DNA of 64,000 nt from Peltaster fructicola. Its lineage: Eukaryota; Ascomycota; Dothideomycetes. Position 1 is the first letter of the stretch; each line of letters opens with the position of its first letter. The position numbers and the translations under genes were made by a program. The stretch lies in assembly GCA_001592805.2 (NCBI GenBank), contig CP051141.1, forward strand, positions 2,852,001-2,916,000, in the 5' to 3' direction. Shown here piece by piece: positions 24,201 through 35,200 of the stretch. The notes beneath the pieces were generated by a model, which saw only the letters and a program-made list of their open reading frames with translations, ran no database searches and was not told where the DNA came from.

Positions 24201-24901
24201 AACGAGATTCTGGTCACAAGACATCCACGAGTATATCGGCCATGTCTGACAACACCTTTCAATTTGGCTTCGATGAGCCTGCGGATGGCCAGCGTGGTCT
24301 CGGTCAAATCGAAACACACGGCGCACGGCCGTCACGAAGTCCCAGTATAGATAGCTTGCGCCATCAGCATCCAGGTCTGCGTGCTGAGATGGCACCTGTG
24401 TCATCAACTGCTCCAACAACACAACATCTTGCACCAGGACCAGCTCGTGCGACCCAGCATGTTGCACAAGCACCCACACTGAGTCCAATCGAGAGCGTTG
24501 GTGGCATAGATCTTCCATCTCGATTCAACTCTCGAGCTTCCACAGTCGACCCTGGTGGAGACTGGCTCAATGCCGTCGACAGGCTTAGCTGGGGTGACCA
24601 CAGTCGGGAAGCAGGCTTGCAAATGGGCACTTCCACGTATGCAGCTCCGGCTGTGCCCGAGCGATCGACACGACGGCCGCCCTCAGTCTCCTTCTCACCT
24701 TCACAACTTCCAGCCATAAACTTCGCAAGCTTCCACGATGAAGCTCCATCACCTCGAGACCTCCACCCATTTGACGAGCTCGACAGACCCACAAGCTTCT
24801 CCGTCACTCACCGCCGAGCTGCGGACAGCATAACGCGGAACAGTTTCGGTGCAGGACAGATCGCCAGTGCAGCTGAAGTGCTCAGCGATGATGAGAAATA
24901 G
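21281..24901 (+). CDS. TRP/FLC-like membrane protein with long cytosolic tail
   Basis: The main exon (21478-24901) has no ATG of its own before the conserved region. An 11-nt first exon at 21281-21291, a GTACGT donor, and an acceptor after the pyrimidine-rich tract ending 21477 restore frame and give MVRGALQAPLVSLLALPFF, a classic signal peptide ending PAHA; total about 1,144 residues. Residues about 26-210 form a Cys- and Asn-rich lumenal ML-like domain with several N-glycosylation sites. Residues about 215-625 hold roughly nine membrane helices of the fungal TRP-like family (Flc, Pkd2, Neurospora Spray relatives), linked to calcium, flavin transport or cell-wall integrity. The last 500 residues are Ser/Pro/Gln-rich and probably disordered and phosphorylated. 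The family call is firm; the micro-exon start is inferred. Confidence 0.8.
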
Positions 24902-25084
24902 CAAGGAATCACATAATGGACACATGGGTTTAGCGACGGCGCATATGGTTGATGAGAGCATTGAGAAGACGCATATTGGACGCTCGCTAGCGATTGTACA
25001 TAGATGTCCGTCAAAGCTATGCCGTCCACATGACGATTACACTTCTCTATGTGTGTAGGGGTATCTCAGGAACTTGCTCGCGCT

Positions 25085-26624
25085 CTAGTCTGACTTGATC
25101 TCTGTGGCGTCGGACTTCGCATGGGAATATCCCTTGGTCTGGCCAGTGATTGCCAGCTCTGGGTCTTCACCATCAAGCACAGCATGGTGCTCCCTGGCAT
25201 CGATGTCCCGCAGCATGCTGATAGCTCGTGCCTCCTGTGTCCTTGTTGGCACCAATCCAACAGCGTCGTCCGAGAAACAGTATGCCTCCTCTCCATGGAT
25301 CGCAGCATCGCCCAGCAACAGCTCCTCTTCACTCATGCGCAATGGCACGCGACACACGTACTTGATGAACATCATGATCAGTGAGGTCCAGACCAGATTC
25401 CAGCCGATGATGAAGAGAGCGCCGACAATCTGAAGCCAGACTTGACGACCGTTGCGCTCAATAGCACCACCTGGACTGTTGGCCGCGAAAGCAGCGCAAC
25501 CTTCGGCAGTGGCGAAGATACCAGTCAGAAATCCACCAACGGCTCCAGCCACCATGTGAGTGTGTGTGATGCCGAGGGTGTCGTCAACCCATTTGGTGAA
25601 CAAGATAGAGCGCTTGCCGGCAACGTTCATGGAGATCCATGGGATGGTGCCTGAACAGATGCCAATGATGATAGCTCCCCAGCCTGCGACGACACCTGCA
25701 GCAGGGGTGATGGCCACAAGACCTGTGATCATGCCGTTGATAGCGCCAATGAGCGAGGGCTTCTTGTAGAAGATAACATCGAGGATAGTCCAGCAGAGGA
25801 GTGACATGGCTGTGGCAATGTTTGTGTTCAAGACAGCGGCGCCTGCATCAGGCGAGGCAGTGTATGGATCCTGCAACGGTCAGCATTTATCCTGGATCGA
25901 GCCCGACACCACTTACACCACCATTGAAACCGTTCCAACCAACCCAGAGGATACCAGCACCAACCATAGCAAGACCGATGTTGTTTGGCTGGAAGTTCTG
26001 ACGATCGTACTGCAGACGTGGACCAATCCACCAGGCGCCGACGAAAGCAGCAGTGCCGGAGGACAGGTGAATGACATATCCGCCTGAGTAGTCGATGACA
26101 CCCATCTGCCACAAGAATCCACCACCCCAAATGCTGTAAGCACCGACTGTATAGCTGAATGTGATCCACAGTGGCACGAAAATCATCCAGGCGAGGAAGT
26201 TCATGCGGCCTAGGTAACCTCCAGCGATCAGGCCGACGGTGATTGCTGCAAAGACGAACTGGAAGTAGATCATAGTCGACATTGGGAAGGCTGCGACCAG
26301 GTTGTTCGCGCTGTAGAGGTCGGCTTGCATGAGCTCGTAATCAATGCCGACAATTGGACCTGGAATACCAGCGAACGGCAGCATGTATTCACCGAAGCCG
26401 ACTTTGTATGCCCAGATGACCCAGCAGATGAGAGTGGCTGCGAAGCCGTAGAAGACCATGAACATACTGTTGATAGCCCACTTCTTCTTGACCAGTCCGG
26501 CGTACAGGACACAGAGACCCGGGACTGTCTGCAATGCGACAAGCGATGCAGCTGTCAATTGCCAAGCATTGTCGCCGTTGTTGAGCCATGATGGCGCAAG
26601 CAACGATGTGCTGTTGTTACTCAT
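25085..26624 (-). CDS. Ammonium transporter, Mep/Amt family
   Basis: Two exons (25917-26624 and 25085-25870) with a 46-bp GT-AG intron encode 497 residues. Eleven hydrophobic segments are visible. Signature features include the early helix [20 protein letters not shown]-like stretch, [14 protein letters not shown], and the GWNGFNGG motif; the intron falls just after this last motif, in phase 0. Twin pore-histidine motifs are present (VIHLSSG and [10 protein letters not shown]). The cytosolic tail of about 80 residues begins after [15 protein letters not shown], the conserved C-terminal region that gates trimers in this family. The protein imports ammonium across the plasma membrane and would be expected to respond to nitrogen limitation. 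It converges on the TRP-like gene with 183 bp between stops. Whether it is a Mep1- or Mep2-type (sensor) protein cannot be decided here. Confidence 0.95.
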
Positions 26625-28056
26625 TGTGCCGACAGTGTGACAAGACCGGCGTGTGGTAAAGGTCCTCGCGGACTTGCAAAAGATGTAATGAGCTCCGAGC
26701 TGGCACAAGCACAGACGACCTTGCAGGAGAGGAACGGATAGACAAGAATGAGGTGGAATGGAAGGGTATTTGAAGGAGATGGTGTTCTCAACAAGCACGT
26801 ACCGAGTCCTGTTTCATCCGCACCTATCCTCTGTACTATCGAAGCTCTTCCAATCAAACCAAGCTGTAGCCGCAAGCATATCACCACGCCGCGAGGCATA
26901 ACGTGGATCTAGTACGAGTGAAGCTCGAGCTTCATGTGGCCTCGCTGCAGGTCGTAAGCCACCAGGGCAATGTTTACCGTATCCTAGGTGCAGTCACTCG
27001 CTTAAAGCGAATCCTTGCGAAAGCCACGAGGTCAGATAGACAAATGATCGTCGAGATGCTTATCAGTCGAGACCAGATGTCGTGTGGATTGGAGCGCATA
27101 AACTGGAAATGAAAGCTATACATTGCGGCGTACATTGCGCCTCGCACGGCCTCCGGCACGATCGCGTTTGGCGTATTTGACTTGCGTCTTTACGTCAAAG
27201 AATGCTGTGGCAGTCAGCATCGTTGAGCGTTATCTTCCAGCTTATCGTGAGATGGTCTGAGAGGGAGTCATTAGCCTCAGCGTCGTGTCTTGTAAGGTCA
27301 GGTCGGCAGCGTAGTTCGCTAGAATGCTTATCCACGTTCATACACGTGCAAGTGGTGGGTATTGATCGTCTCCACTCTCCAGTGCTTGTCTCGAACAAGA
27401 TTCCAGGAGGAAAAGCTTCTTGTCGTCCTTATCAGTGATGTCCGCAATCGGAAGTGGCCTAAGCGCAGCCATTTAGCGTAATTTCTCGACAACACTTCTC
27501 TGTCAACACATATTGTACTTGATGAACAGTTCACGCCGCTGCGACTGAGAAGACATGCACAGGAAAGTACTGGAAATTATGTTCAGTCTCCACGCGCTCA
27601 ATGTATCACCCATGAAGGTGCATGGAGGCTTCAAGGCGCTGTCGTGCGCTGAGCTTATGACAAAAGAGTCAGACACGTGAAACTACTCAAATACTCGACT
27701 CACAGGTAAGCATACTCGACGAGTATCACAAGCACCTGTCACTTCCTCTCCAGCGACTCTCATACCGTTCCTCAAGCATCGTTCATTCACATCGCTAGAT
27801 CTCTACGTCCACCTACAAAGCGCTCTCTGTCGGCTCTGCTTACGCACGTGTTCCCTCAACGAAGTGAGCTTTCAGAGCCACAAAGGCCGCGCTACCAGCC
27901 ATGACCATGCATCTATATCCTCATTAAAGCGAGACAATGCGTAGTCGCTGTCGTTGCCAATGACAAGCTTCGACAATTGCTCAAATTCCCTCTGCTTTCA
28001 ATCACAGCCTCTCCCCTTCGTTGCAAGAACAACTTGGTGATCTACTTGACAACATC
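26625..28056. other. Intergenic between ammonium transporter and CVNH pair
   Basis: The left part is the promoter of the ammonium transporter. The remainder carries no recognisable gene; small frames at 26903-27534 lack support. Confidence 0.5.
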
Positions 28057-28608
28057 ATGCTTCTCAAGATCCTAGCATGCTTTGCTCTAGCGACAGCGGC
28101 TGCAAATGGCTCTCGTAAGTCAATGGGCTGTTCATATCGCAACTAGCTCATCGGATCCTTCTAGCGACCTCGTCTAACTTTACGAACACCTGCGACGGTT
28201 GTTCAGTCACTGAAGTCGACAGTACGACATCTCAGCTTGTTTGCGCCTGCCGAAATGACACAGGACTACCACCGATCTATCTTACCGCCATCAACTTGAA
28301 CAACTGCTATGCCAACTCGAAGGGCTACATCTTTCTTTGCTCCTCAAGTATGTGACATCCGACCAATGGTTTGGGAGAAAAGATCTGACACCTGCGATAG
28401 TGGCCACTTCATGTCTACCTGTGGTAGTATCAAATTCAACGCTCCCGCAGAGCTTACTACGACTTGCGACAACATGAATGGAGGATCTATGGTCAACAAT
28501 GTTGACATGAGTGAGTTCCAGCTCACATCACTGCTGCTGCATACTGACCATTACTGTCAAGATCTCCACATCGGCAACGTCAACGGACTGCTTGCCTGCT
28601 GGCAGTAG
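28057..28608 (+). CDS. Secreted CVNH-domain protein, copy 1
   Basis: Four exons (28057-28114, 28165-28351, 28401-28510, 28562-28608) with introns of 50, 49 and 51 bp give 133 residues. The protein begins with a signal peptide (MLLKILACFALATAAANG) and continues as one cyanovirin-N homology domain: CDGCSV, LVCACRN, the diagnostic INLNNC, CGSIKF, then LHIGNVNGLLACWQ at the C-terminus. CVNH proteins are small lectin-like beta folds binding high-mannose glycans; in fungi their role is mostly unknown. The second donor needs GTGACA rather than the overlapping GTATGT to keep frame, judged by the domain sequence. Exons 1, 3 and 4 have exactly the same lengths as in the neighbouring copy, so the two arose by tandem duplication. 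Confidence 0.85.
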
Positions 28609-28963
28609 CTTGATGATTAAAACGTGCACTGGATGCTGGAGACATCTAAGCATAAGTATGTGTACATTCTCATTGTCCATAGCATGGTATAGCTTTCCGG
28701 GCTCTCCTAACATGCAATTCATCACTCAGAATCATTCACAATTGCACATGTGACTCGAGCTTCTCTTACGCTTCTGATATTGCTGAACACCGGTTGTATC
28801 AGCTCAGACTCATCATTGACTGGAGCCGGCTCGTGTATCGAGGCGTTTGCCTCAAAAGTCCATTCCTTCTGCTACACTCTCTCTTACACCTCGATACTTT
28901 CCTCCGGCTCTACTGCATCGAACAGTACAATAGACAACTATCACCACGAGTCTAAGAGTCGCC
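28609..28963. other. Spacer between the two CVNH genes
   Basis: About 355 bp holding the terminator of copy 1 and promoter of copy 2. No further CVNH remnant is visible. Confidence 0.5.
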
Positions 28964-29505
28964 ATGTTGGCTAAAGCTCTTGTCTCAATCATCGTCGCAG
29001 CGACTGCCTTCAGTGGCACTGGTGAGTAGATCGAGTCTCGTCACGATCTGAGCAGTAGCTGATTGGGACCTCACAGCAGCAGCATCAGACTTCTCCAAGA
29101 CCTGCTGGGATTGCTACCTCACTTCTTCTGGCCAGTCAGCTTGGCTCAACTGCGTCTGTGGAGCAATCGACGGCCGTCAGGTTTCAACATTCCTCGACCT
29201 CAATGACTGCTATGTGAACAACGGTGGACACCTTGCGGTTCAGCTTAAGTACGTTACATCATGTACTGAGGCTAGGCCGAGTTACTGACACACATGGCAG
29301 CGGTAACTTCCTCGCATCTTGCTACGGTCCAAGCCTCGACCCTCCTCGAGAACTCACTGTCGCTTGCGGCGATGGCGTTGGCGACATCACGATCAATCAC
29401 CTCAATCTGGGTAAGCTGATCGGCTCTAACATCAACGCACTTGCTGACATCTTCACAGATAACACCGTCGAAAACTATGATGGCCTACTTGCGTGCTCGC
29501 CTTAA
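28964..29505 (+). CDS. Secreted CVNH-domain protein, copy 2
   Basis: Four exons (28964-29021, 29077-29248, 29301-29410, 29459-29505) with introns of 55, 52 and 48 bp encode 128 residues. A signal peptide (MLAKALVSIIVAATAFSG) is followed by a single CVNH domain: FSKTCWDCYL, LNCVCGAIDG, LDLNDCYVN, GNFLASCYG, LTVACGDG, and a C-terminal ENYDGLLACSP. Exon sizes 58, 110 and 47 match those of the upstream paralogue and intron phases are the same, but sequence identity is modest, so the duplication is not recent. All Cys positions around the two half-domains are kept. The likely product is a secreted glycan-binding protein; target and function are not known. Confidence 0.87.
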
Positions 29506-30079
29506 GTGATTGTAGCACCATCAGGACGCCTCTCTAAGCTCTCAAATGGTTCGACGGCTGCAATAGCTGCACATACTCTGGTTGATAGATGTGCTGCCAT
29601 CACTCTTCCAGCGGCTGAGTCATGGTTATGCTTGCGTACGATAGTCATGGGCTAACAGACTCTACGGGATCCTGTCAAGCTGTACACCCTTGTCGTGTCA
29701 GCGCTCTATCCAACTAACACTTCTACTAGAGGCCAGTTACGTCGACAACTGCAGAAGCATCCTGTGCTCCATTGTGCTGCTTCGAATCGTGCGAATCACC
29801 CGTGATCAAGCGCTAAGCATGACTGATTTCTGTGATGTGCTGATGCATGTTATCCTCCCTCTCCCATCGCTATGCTTGCACCGTGTCATTCTATTTCATA
29901 GCGTCTTGCGACTTTTACAAATCGTCGGGGCTCCTGGAGGAAGATCTTATGTGAAAGTGTCCTGCGCGTGTGAATCCTGGCATCAATGACGACCTCGGCT
30001 CAAGAACGATGGCTCTCGGCTACACCGTGAACAACAGCTGCACAACAAGCATCTACATAGATTCAAGCTACCATAGAGC
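29506..30079. other. Intergenic, no gene resolved
   Basis: Spacer between CVNH copy 2 and the Nudix gene. I looked for a third decayed CVNH copy and saw none. Confidence 0.5.
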
Positions 30080-31339
30080 ATGCACACAGGTTCTTTACTG
30101 CTCAACAGACGATTCTTCGAAGCAGCATTGCGAACCCGACGACATATAATACGATCTTCCGCAAGATCGTCATCGTCCCAGGACAACAAGCACAAAGCAG
30201 CGCTCAACGCTCAAACATTCTCTAACGGCTTCACGCCCATGTCTTCCAAGACCTCAAAGGGCGATGGGCCATCGATACCACGACCGAGTTCGTCTGTCTT
30301 GTTGATTGCGCCAAACAACCATGTACTGCTGTTACAACGAGTAAAGCAATCGACTTCTTTCGCCTCAGCACACGTCTTTCCTGGCGGTAATGTTGACACG
30401 TTCCACGACGGCGAGATACCAGGTCCTGTATCACCTGACAGGCATGTCGACTCGGACACGTACAGAATGGCTGCCATCCGAGAGACGTTCGAAGAGAGCG
30501 GCATTGTCTTGGCCCGAAATAACGGGTTTGGACGACTGATCGAAGTCCCTGAAGCAGAGCGTGAGGAAGGACGCAAGCTTGTGCATGGCCGCAAAGTTCC
30601 TTTCACGAAATGGCTATCACAGAAGGGAGGTCGAGCTGACATCAGTATGTCTTCTGGTCAAGAACACGCATGACGCTGGCGCTGACTTCACACAGAGGGC
30701 CTGGTGCCGTTCACTCGATGGGTCACACCTACAAACGTTCCGAAACGCTTCACCACACAGATGTACCTCTACTTCATGCCGACCTTTGCTACAAGTCCAC
30801 TGCAGGGACATCAAGCAGGTTCTGATGAGCTCCCACCAGAGGTCAGTATACCTGTGCCGACCACGGATGGTGGTATTGAGCACACCAATGCACGCTTCTT
30901 GCCTGCGTCTGTGTGGTTACGCCTGGCACAAGAGGGCAGAATCATCCTGTTCCCACCTCAATTCTTCTTATTACACCAAGTAGCGCAGTTCCTCGACAAT
31001 TTGCGTTCACCTACAGCATACAGCAGCGTCTCTCGAGATACAGTTCCGCGAGAAGAGCTAGAGAGCCGCAGGAAACGCCTGCTGCAGTTCGTACGCGGTG
31101 GCGATCCACCTTGGACAGAGAAGTGTATCTCACCCAATGTCACACCAACACGAGACGGCAGCTTCAGAGATGACGGACGAGTAGCACTCGGTCTCAACTG
31201 GCCTGGTCTTGAGCTTAAGGATAGCAGTCGGAAGGGAGTGTCTGATCAGTGTGTGCTTGTCGAATTCAAGCGCGAAGGTCCGCGAAGACTGGAAGTAGTC
31301 AGCAGAGACGAGGCTCTGAAGCCAAGTTCTAAGATATAG
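30080..31339 (+). CDS. Nudix hydrolase, NUDT19-like
   Basis: Two exons (30080-30644 and 30696-31339) with a 51-bp GT-AG intron give 402 residues. The N-terminus (MHTGSLLLNRRFFEAALRT) is rich in Arg and Ser and lacks acids, as in mitochondrial presequences. The Nudix fold begins near residue 70 (SSVLLIAPNNHVLLLQRV). The Nudix box is split: VFPGGNVD, an insertion of about 18 residues, then AAIRETFEESGIVL, as in NUDT19/RP2p-type proteins. A conserved downstream block follows (TRWVTPTNVPKRFTTQMYL) and the helical C-terminal part (FFLLHQVAQFLDNL). Members of this subfamily hydrolyse acyl-CoAs or related nucleotide diphosphates in peroxisomes or mitochondria; the substrate here is inferred. A second in-frame Met at residue 54 offers a possible cytosolic form. 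Confidence 0.87.
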
Positions 31340-32298
31340 ATGTAGTACGCAAGGAGTCATGCCCGCCATTGGAATGGTTCGAAGACGCGGACAACGCATG
31401 AACTATGAAGGTCCTTGATTGATATTGCAATTGCGTAGCCTGCTCACAAGGAGCAGCTTGACACGACCAGCCCACAGTGTTCTCAGATCACAAGACGTGA
31501 AACTAAGGCACCGCTCCCAAGATTGAGACCTCGTGGAAAGTGAAAGAGTAGCTGGAGTACCTGATTGCGTCACACACACAGCGCCAGACAGTCCATGTCG
31601 GATAGTGTAGCTTCCAGGTGCATTGAAGTGCACTATGGTCGAGGATGGCTCTGAACCATGGACGGCGCAGATAAAAGCTTGAGATGAAGGGAAAAATCTC
31701 TGCGGTGAGATCCAGCCGCTACACATCTGCATACATGGCGCCAGCACTGCAGTGGTATCGAGGGAGAGCAACACGACAATTGAGATGACGCATCGCTCTG
31801 TAGATATCGTCCAGATGTACCATCAAGTGGTAATGCATGTGTGCAAGACGAGCTGTGTCGGTTGATTTGCATCAAGAAATGGGGCGTATCTGCTTACGGA
31901 ATTGGCTCCACTCGAAGGTGGCCAATGCTCAGAATTTGCATGACTTTCCCATGCTCAAACGTCTTGCTTCCTCTTTCTGATCGCCTGCTGCGCTTGACCA
32001 TTCGTCAGGTCTCCCTCTCGCTCTGATTCGGCGTACTAGGTGGAATCCCTGTCATCGCGGTAGGCGCACATCTCGCATGTGCACTGGCCAATGCCAGGCA
32101 GCGGATCATCGATCAAGCGGCAAAGATGCGAATGCCTGTATCGACCCCCTCAGAGGCACAGCTGCATGTATCTCCTCAAGATATACATTGGCCGGCAGCC
32201 TGACCATGTCATGTCTCCCGCGCAGAAGGCATCAGCGTATCGTGCTGTCCTTCAGACATTACAACAAGTCCTTGAGTGACAATTCGGTGTGAGCCTGA
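31340..32298. other. Intergenic, possible coding scraps
   Basis: No full gene is resolved. A plus-strand frame near 32042-32200 (starting GIPVIAVGAHLACALANARQ) and another ending IGRQPDHVMSPAQKA at about 32275 look protein-like but lie in different frames and match no family I know. Confidence 0.3.
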
Positions 32299-35200
32299 AT
32301 GGCTTACTCTTATGCTTCTGGGCAAGCTGACAGCTTTGGTCCACTTACAGAATTATGCAGTGAAGGCGGCGACTGTACCTGGAACTTCACACTTCTCTTC
32401 CAAGATGCTATACTGCAAGTAGGACCATTGCTGCTGGGATGCTGTTTGATCATCATCGAATTGTTGTACAAGCTACACCAAACGCCACGACCTACAGCTA
32501 CTCTTGTCCATCATCCTCTGGGATGGATGAAAGTTGTATGCGTGAAGAGGCGATCTCAATAACGACGCTGACTTTCTTCTCACAGATACTATACACGGCT
32601 TTACTGATACTAGGAACTTACCTATCCTCTCGATATTACATCTTACATGCTCACAACAGTGCCCAGGTCTCATCTTTCACACCAGGAGTCGCCACGCTTA
32701 CCATCATCGCAGCCATCTTGATCGGCATTGACAACCTCTTCCATCATGTCTAATATCCCAAACCGTCCTCTCCTGCACAATTGCTCCTGGGCTGGTGGAC
32801 GCTCTGTGACATCGCTGTGATCAGGACACGATGGCTGCTAGCTGGTGGAGGTAGCACACTGGCAATCGTCGTTATTGCACTATCCATCGTCAAGTTCTCT
32901 ATCATCGTGGTCGAGGAATACAGCAAACGAGGCGCTCTTGTCCCTCAGCTGCAGCAGCTGTCTCCTGAAATTGTTGCTGGCATCTACAATCGCATCTTTA
33001 TGGCGTGGATCAATCCGCTGATGTACAAAAGCCTCTTCGCTACCACTTCGTCCCAGGCGCTATGGCCGTTGGAACAATAATTCTCCAGCGGTGAGATCCT
33101 GAAAGGCATCAAGAAAGAGGGAAGTCCTGACTGTATTCCGCAGCAGCATCTTCTATTGCTCCTCATGCAACAGTACAAATGGATGTGGTTGAAACCATTT
33201 CCCACCAGACTGGCACAAGCAGCATTCTCCTTCGCACAACCGTACCTGATATACCAATTGTTATATTGGCTCTTCATTCCAACAGCAGACAGTCGAAGCA
33301 TAGGCTATGGTCTTCTGGCTGGCTTCGCTTGTAGCTACATCGGTGTCAGCTTGACTACCTCGTTCGGTCAATACCAAGTTGTTCGCCTTTGTGCAAAGCT
33401 CAGAGGCGACCTCATTTTGCGCATATACACGAAATCTCTCGAGATCAAGACCTGTGAGATCCAGAGCATGGCGGCTTTGACTTTGATGAGCACGAACGTC
33501 GATAAATTCGTTGCAGGCATGATTGTCCTACAGGAGTTTATCGTCAGTATCCCTGTAGTCGGTATAGGATTGTGGCTACTGGAACGACAAGTTGGTCTTG
33601 GAGCCATTGGGCCTGTCGTCACCGTTGCTGCTGCTGCAGTGGTCATTGGAGCTTGCGTTCCAGGCATTGACAAAGCACAAAAAGCGTGGCTGGATGCTGT
33701 GAAGCGAAGAGTACAATTCGCAACTCAAGTCCTTGCTGGCTATCAGACAGCAAAGATGTCTGGCCTCATGCGGCATCTGTCGTCAGAGTTACAGAGACTG
33801 CGAGCCGTGGAACTCGATATATCCCTGGGTCTTCGGCGCTATATGGTCATGACAGTGGCGACATCACTTGGTATGCCGAATGTGTCACCGCTGATGGCTC
33901 TGGCCGTCTATGCGGTGGTCCTTCGAAACAACGGTGAGACTCTGAACATCGTCAACGCTTTCACAGCATTAGCTTTCCTCACTTTGATCACCTTTCCATT
34001 GATGGTGATCTTGCAAACTGCGCCTATCATCATACAAGGGTACTCAAGCTTGACTCAAGTCGGTGAGTACCTCAGGACCGGAGCACCATCCAAGCAGCAG
34101 CAGCTACCTCTCGTCTCGGCTACTGGCGATGTCGAACTTGGGGACACTGTCGACCTTACGAAATTGGCTGTCGTGTTGCGTGGTTGCACATTCACTCGAT
34201 CAATTGAGCTCGAGCCAGTGCACAAGAATTTCAGTTTCGATATCCCACTGAGAAGCTTCACTCTGATCTTGGGTCCCTCAGCAAGTGGCAAGTCAACCTT
34301 GCTCGAAGCGATGCTGGGAGAGATCATCCGTACATCTGGCACTGTCTACTTCAATCCTGACTGCCAGACAAAAGCATACGTGGCTCAACGTCCGTGGATT
34401 CGGGATGTCTCCATCAGGGACAACATCATCCTCACATCGCCGTATGATGACGCATGGTACCGTGAAGTGCTCCACGCCTGTGCGCTAGACGAGGATGTTG
34501 CACGTATCAATCGCGCAGACGCAGGCGCAGGAGGTGCGGCTTTGAGTGGTGGGCAGAAGCAGAAAGTGGTGAGTGATCACATTACAACATCAGCCGCTTG
34601 GATTGCTCATGCTTGCAATACAGTCTTTGGCACGAGCAATCTACTCACGACGTCCTCTGATTGTCATCGATGAACCATTCACTGGTGTCGATGGCACATC
34701 TTGCGATCAGATTACCAAACGACTTTTTGGCTCAACAGGTTTGATACGTCGACTTGGCTCGACTCTTGTACTTGCCTCTCATTCTGGTAACAGCCCCATC
34801 TCATCATGGAGTTTGCCCTACTCTTGCTGACTTCGATGCCTCTAGGACGGCTACTGAGCCAAGCTGATCATGTCCTCGTGCTTGATACTGAACGGCGCAT
34901 TGCGCAGCAGGGCAATCCGAGAGATCTGGATCTGCGCGAGTATCGACACAAGCGTCACGATACGCCGAAGGACGCTCGAGAGACTGTGGATGCAGAGGTC
35001 ATCAATCCGACGGCCTACGTCCTCTTGACGAAGAGAGAAATTGAAGAGCACAAGACGAAAGATCGCCGTGGTGGTGAGCTTGCTGCTTACTACTACTACT
35101 TCATCACTCTTGGCCCATCTAAGCTTGTTGTTGTTGGCCTTTTTGTGGCCATATTCACCTTCTTCCAGCTTTTCACACAGCCCTGGGTAACTTGGTGGAC

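Noticed and set aside
23745-24518. A 257-codon minus-strand frame opposite the TRP-like tail
   Set aside because: Explained by codon composition of the sense gene; no domain.
29506-30079. Possible third CVNH copy
   Set aside because: No signal peptide, LNxC-type motif or matching exon lengths were found.
32750-32823. Intron that would remove the first ABC stop
   Set aside because: The donor would be GTCTAA and splicing would delete a conserved helix; a nonsense codon is the simpler reading.
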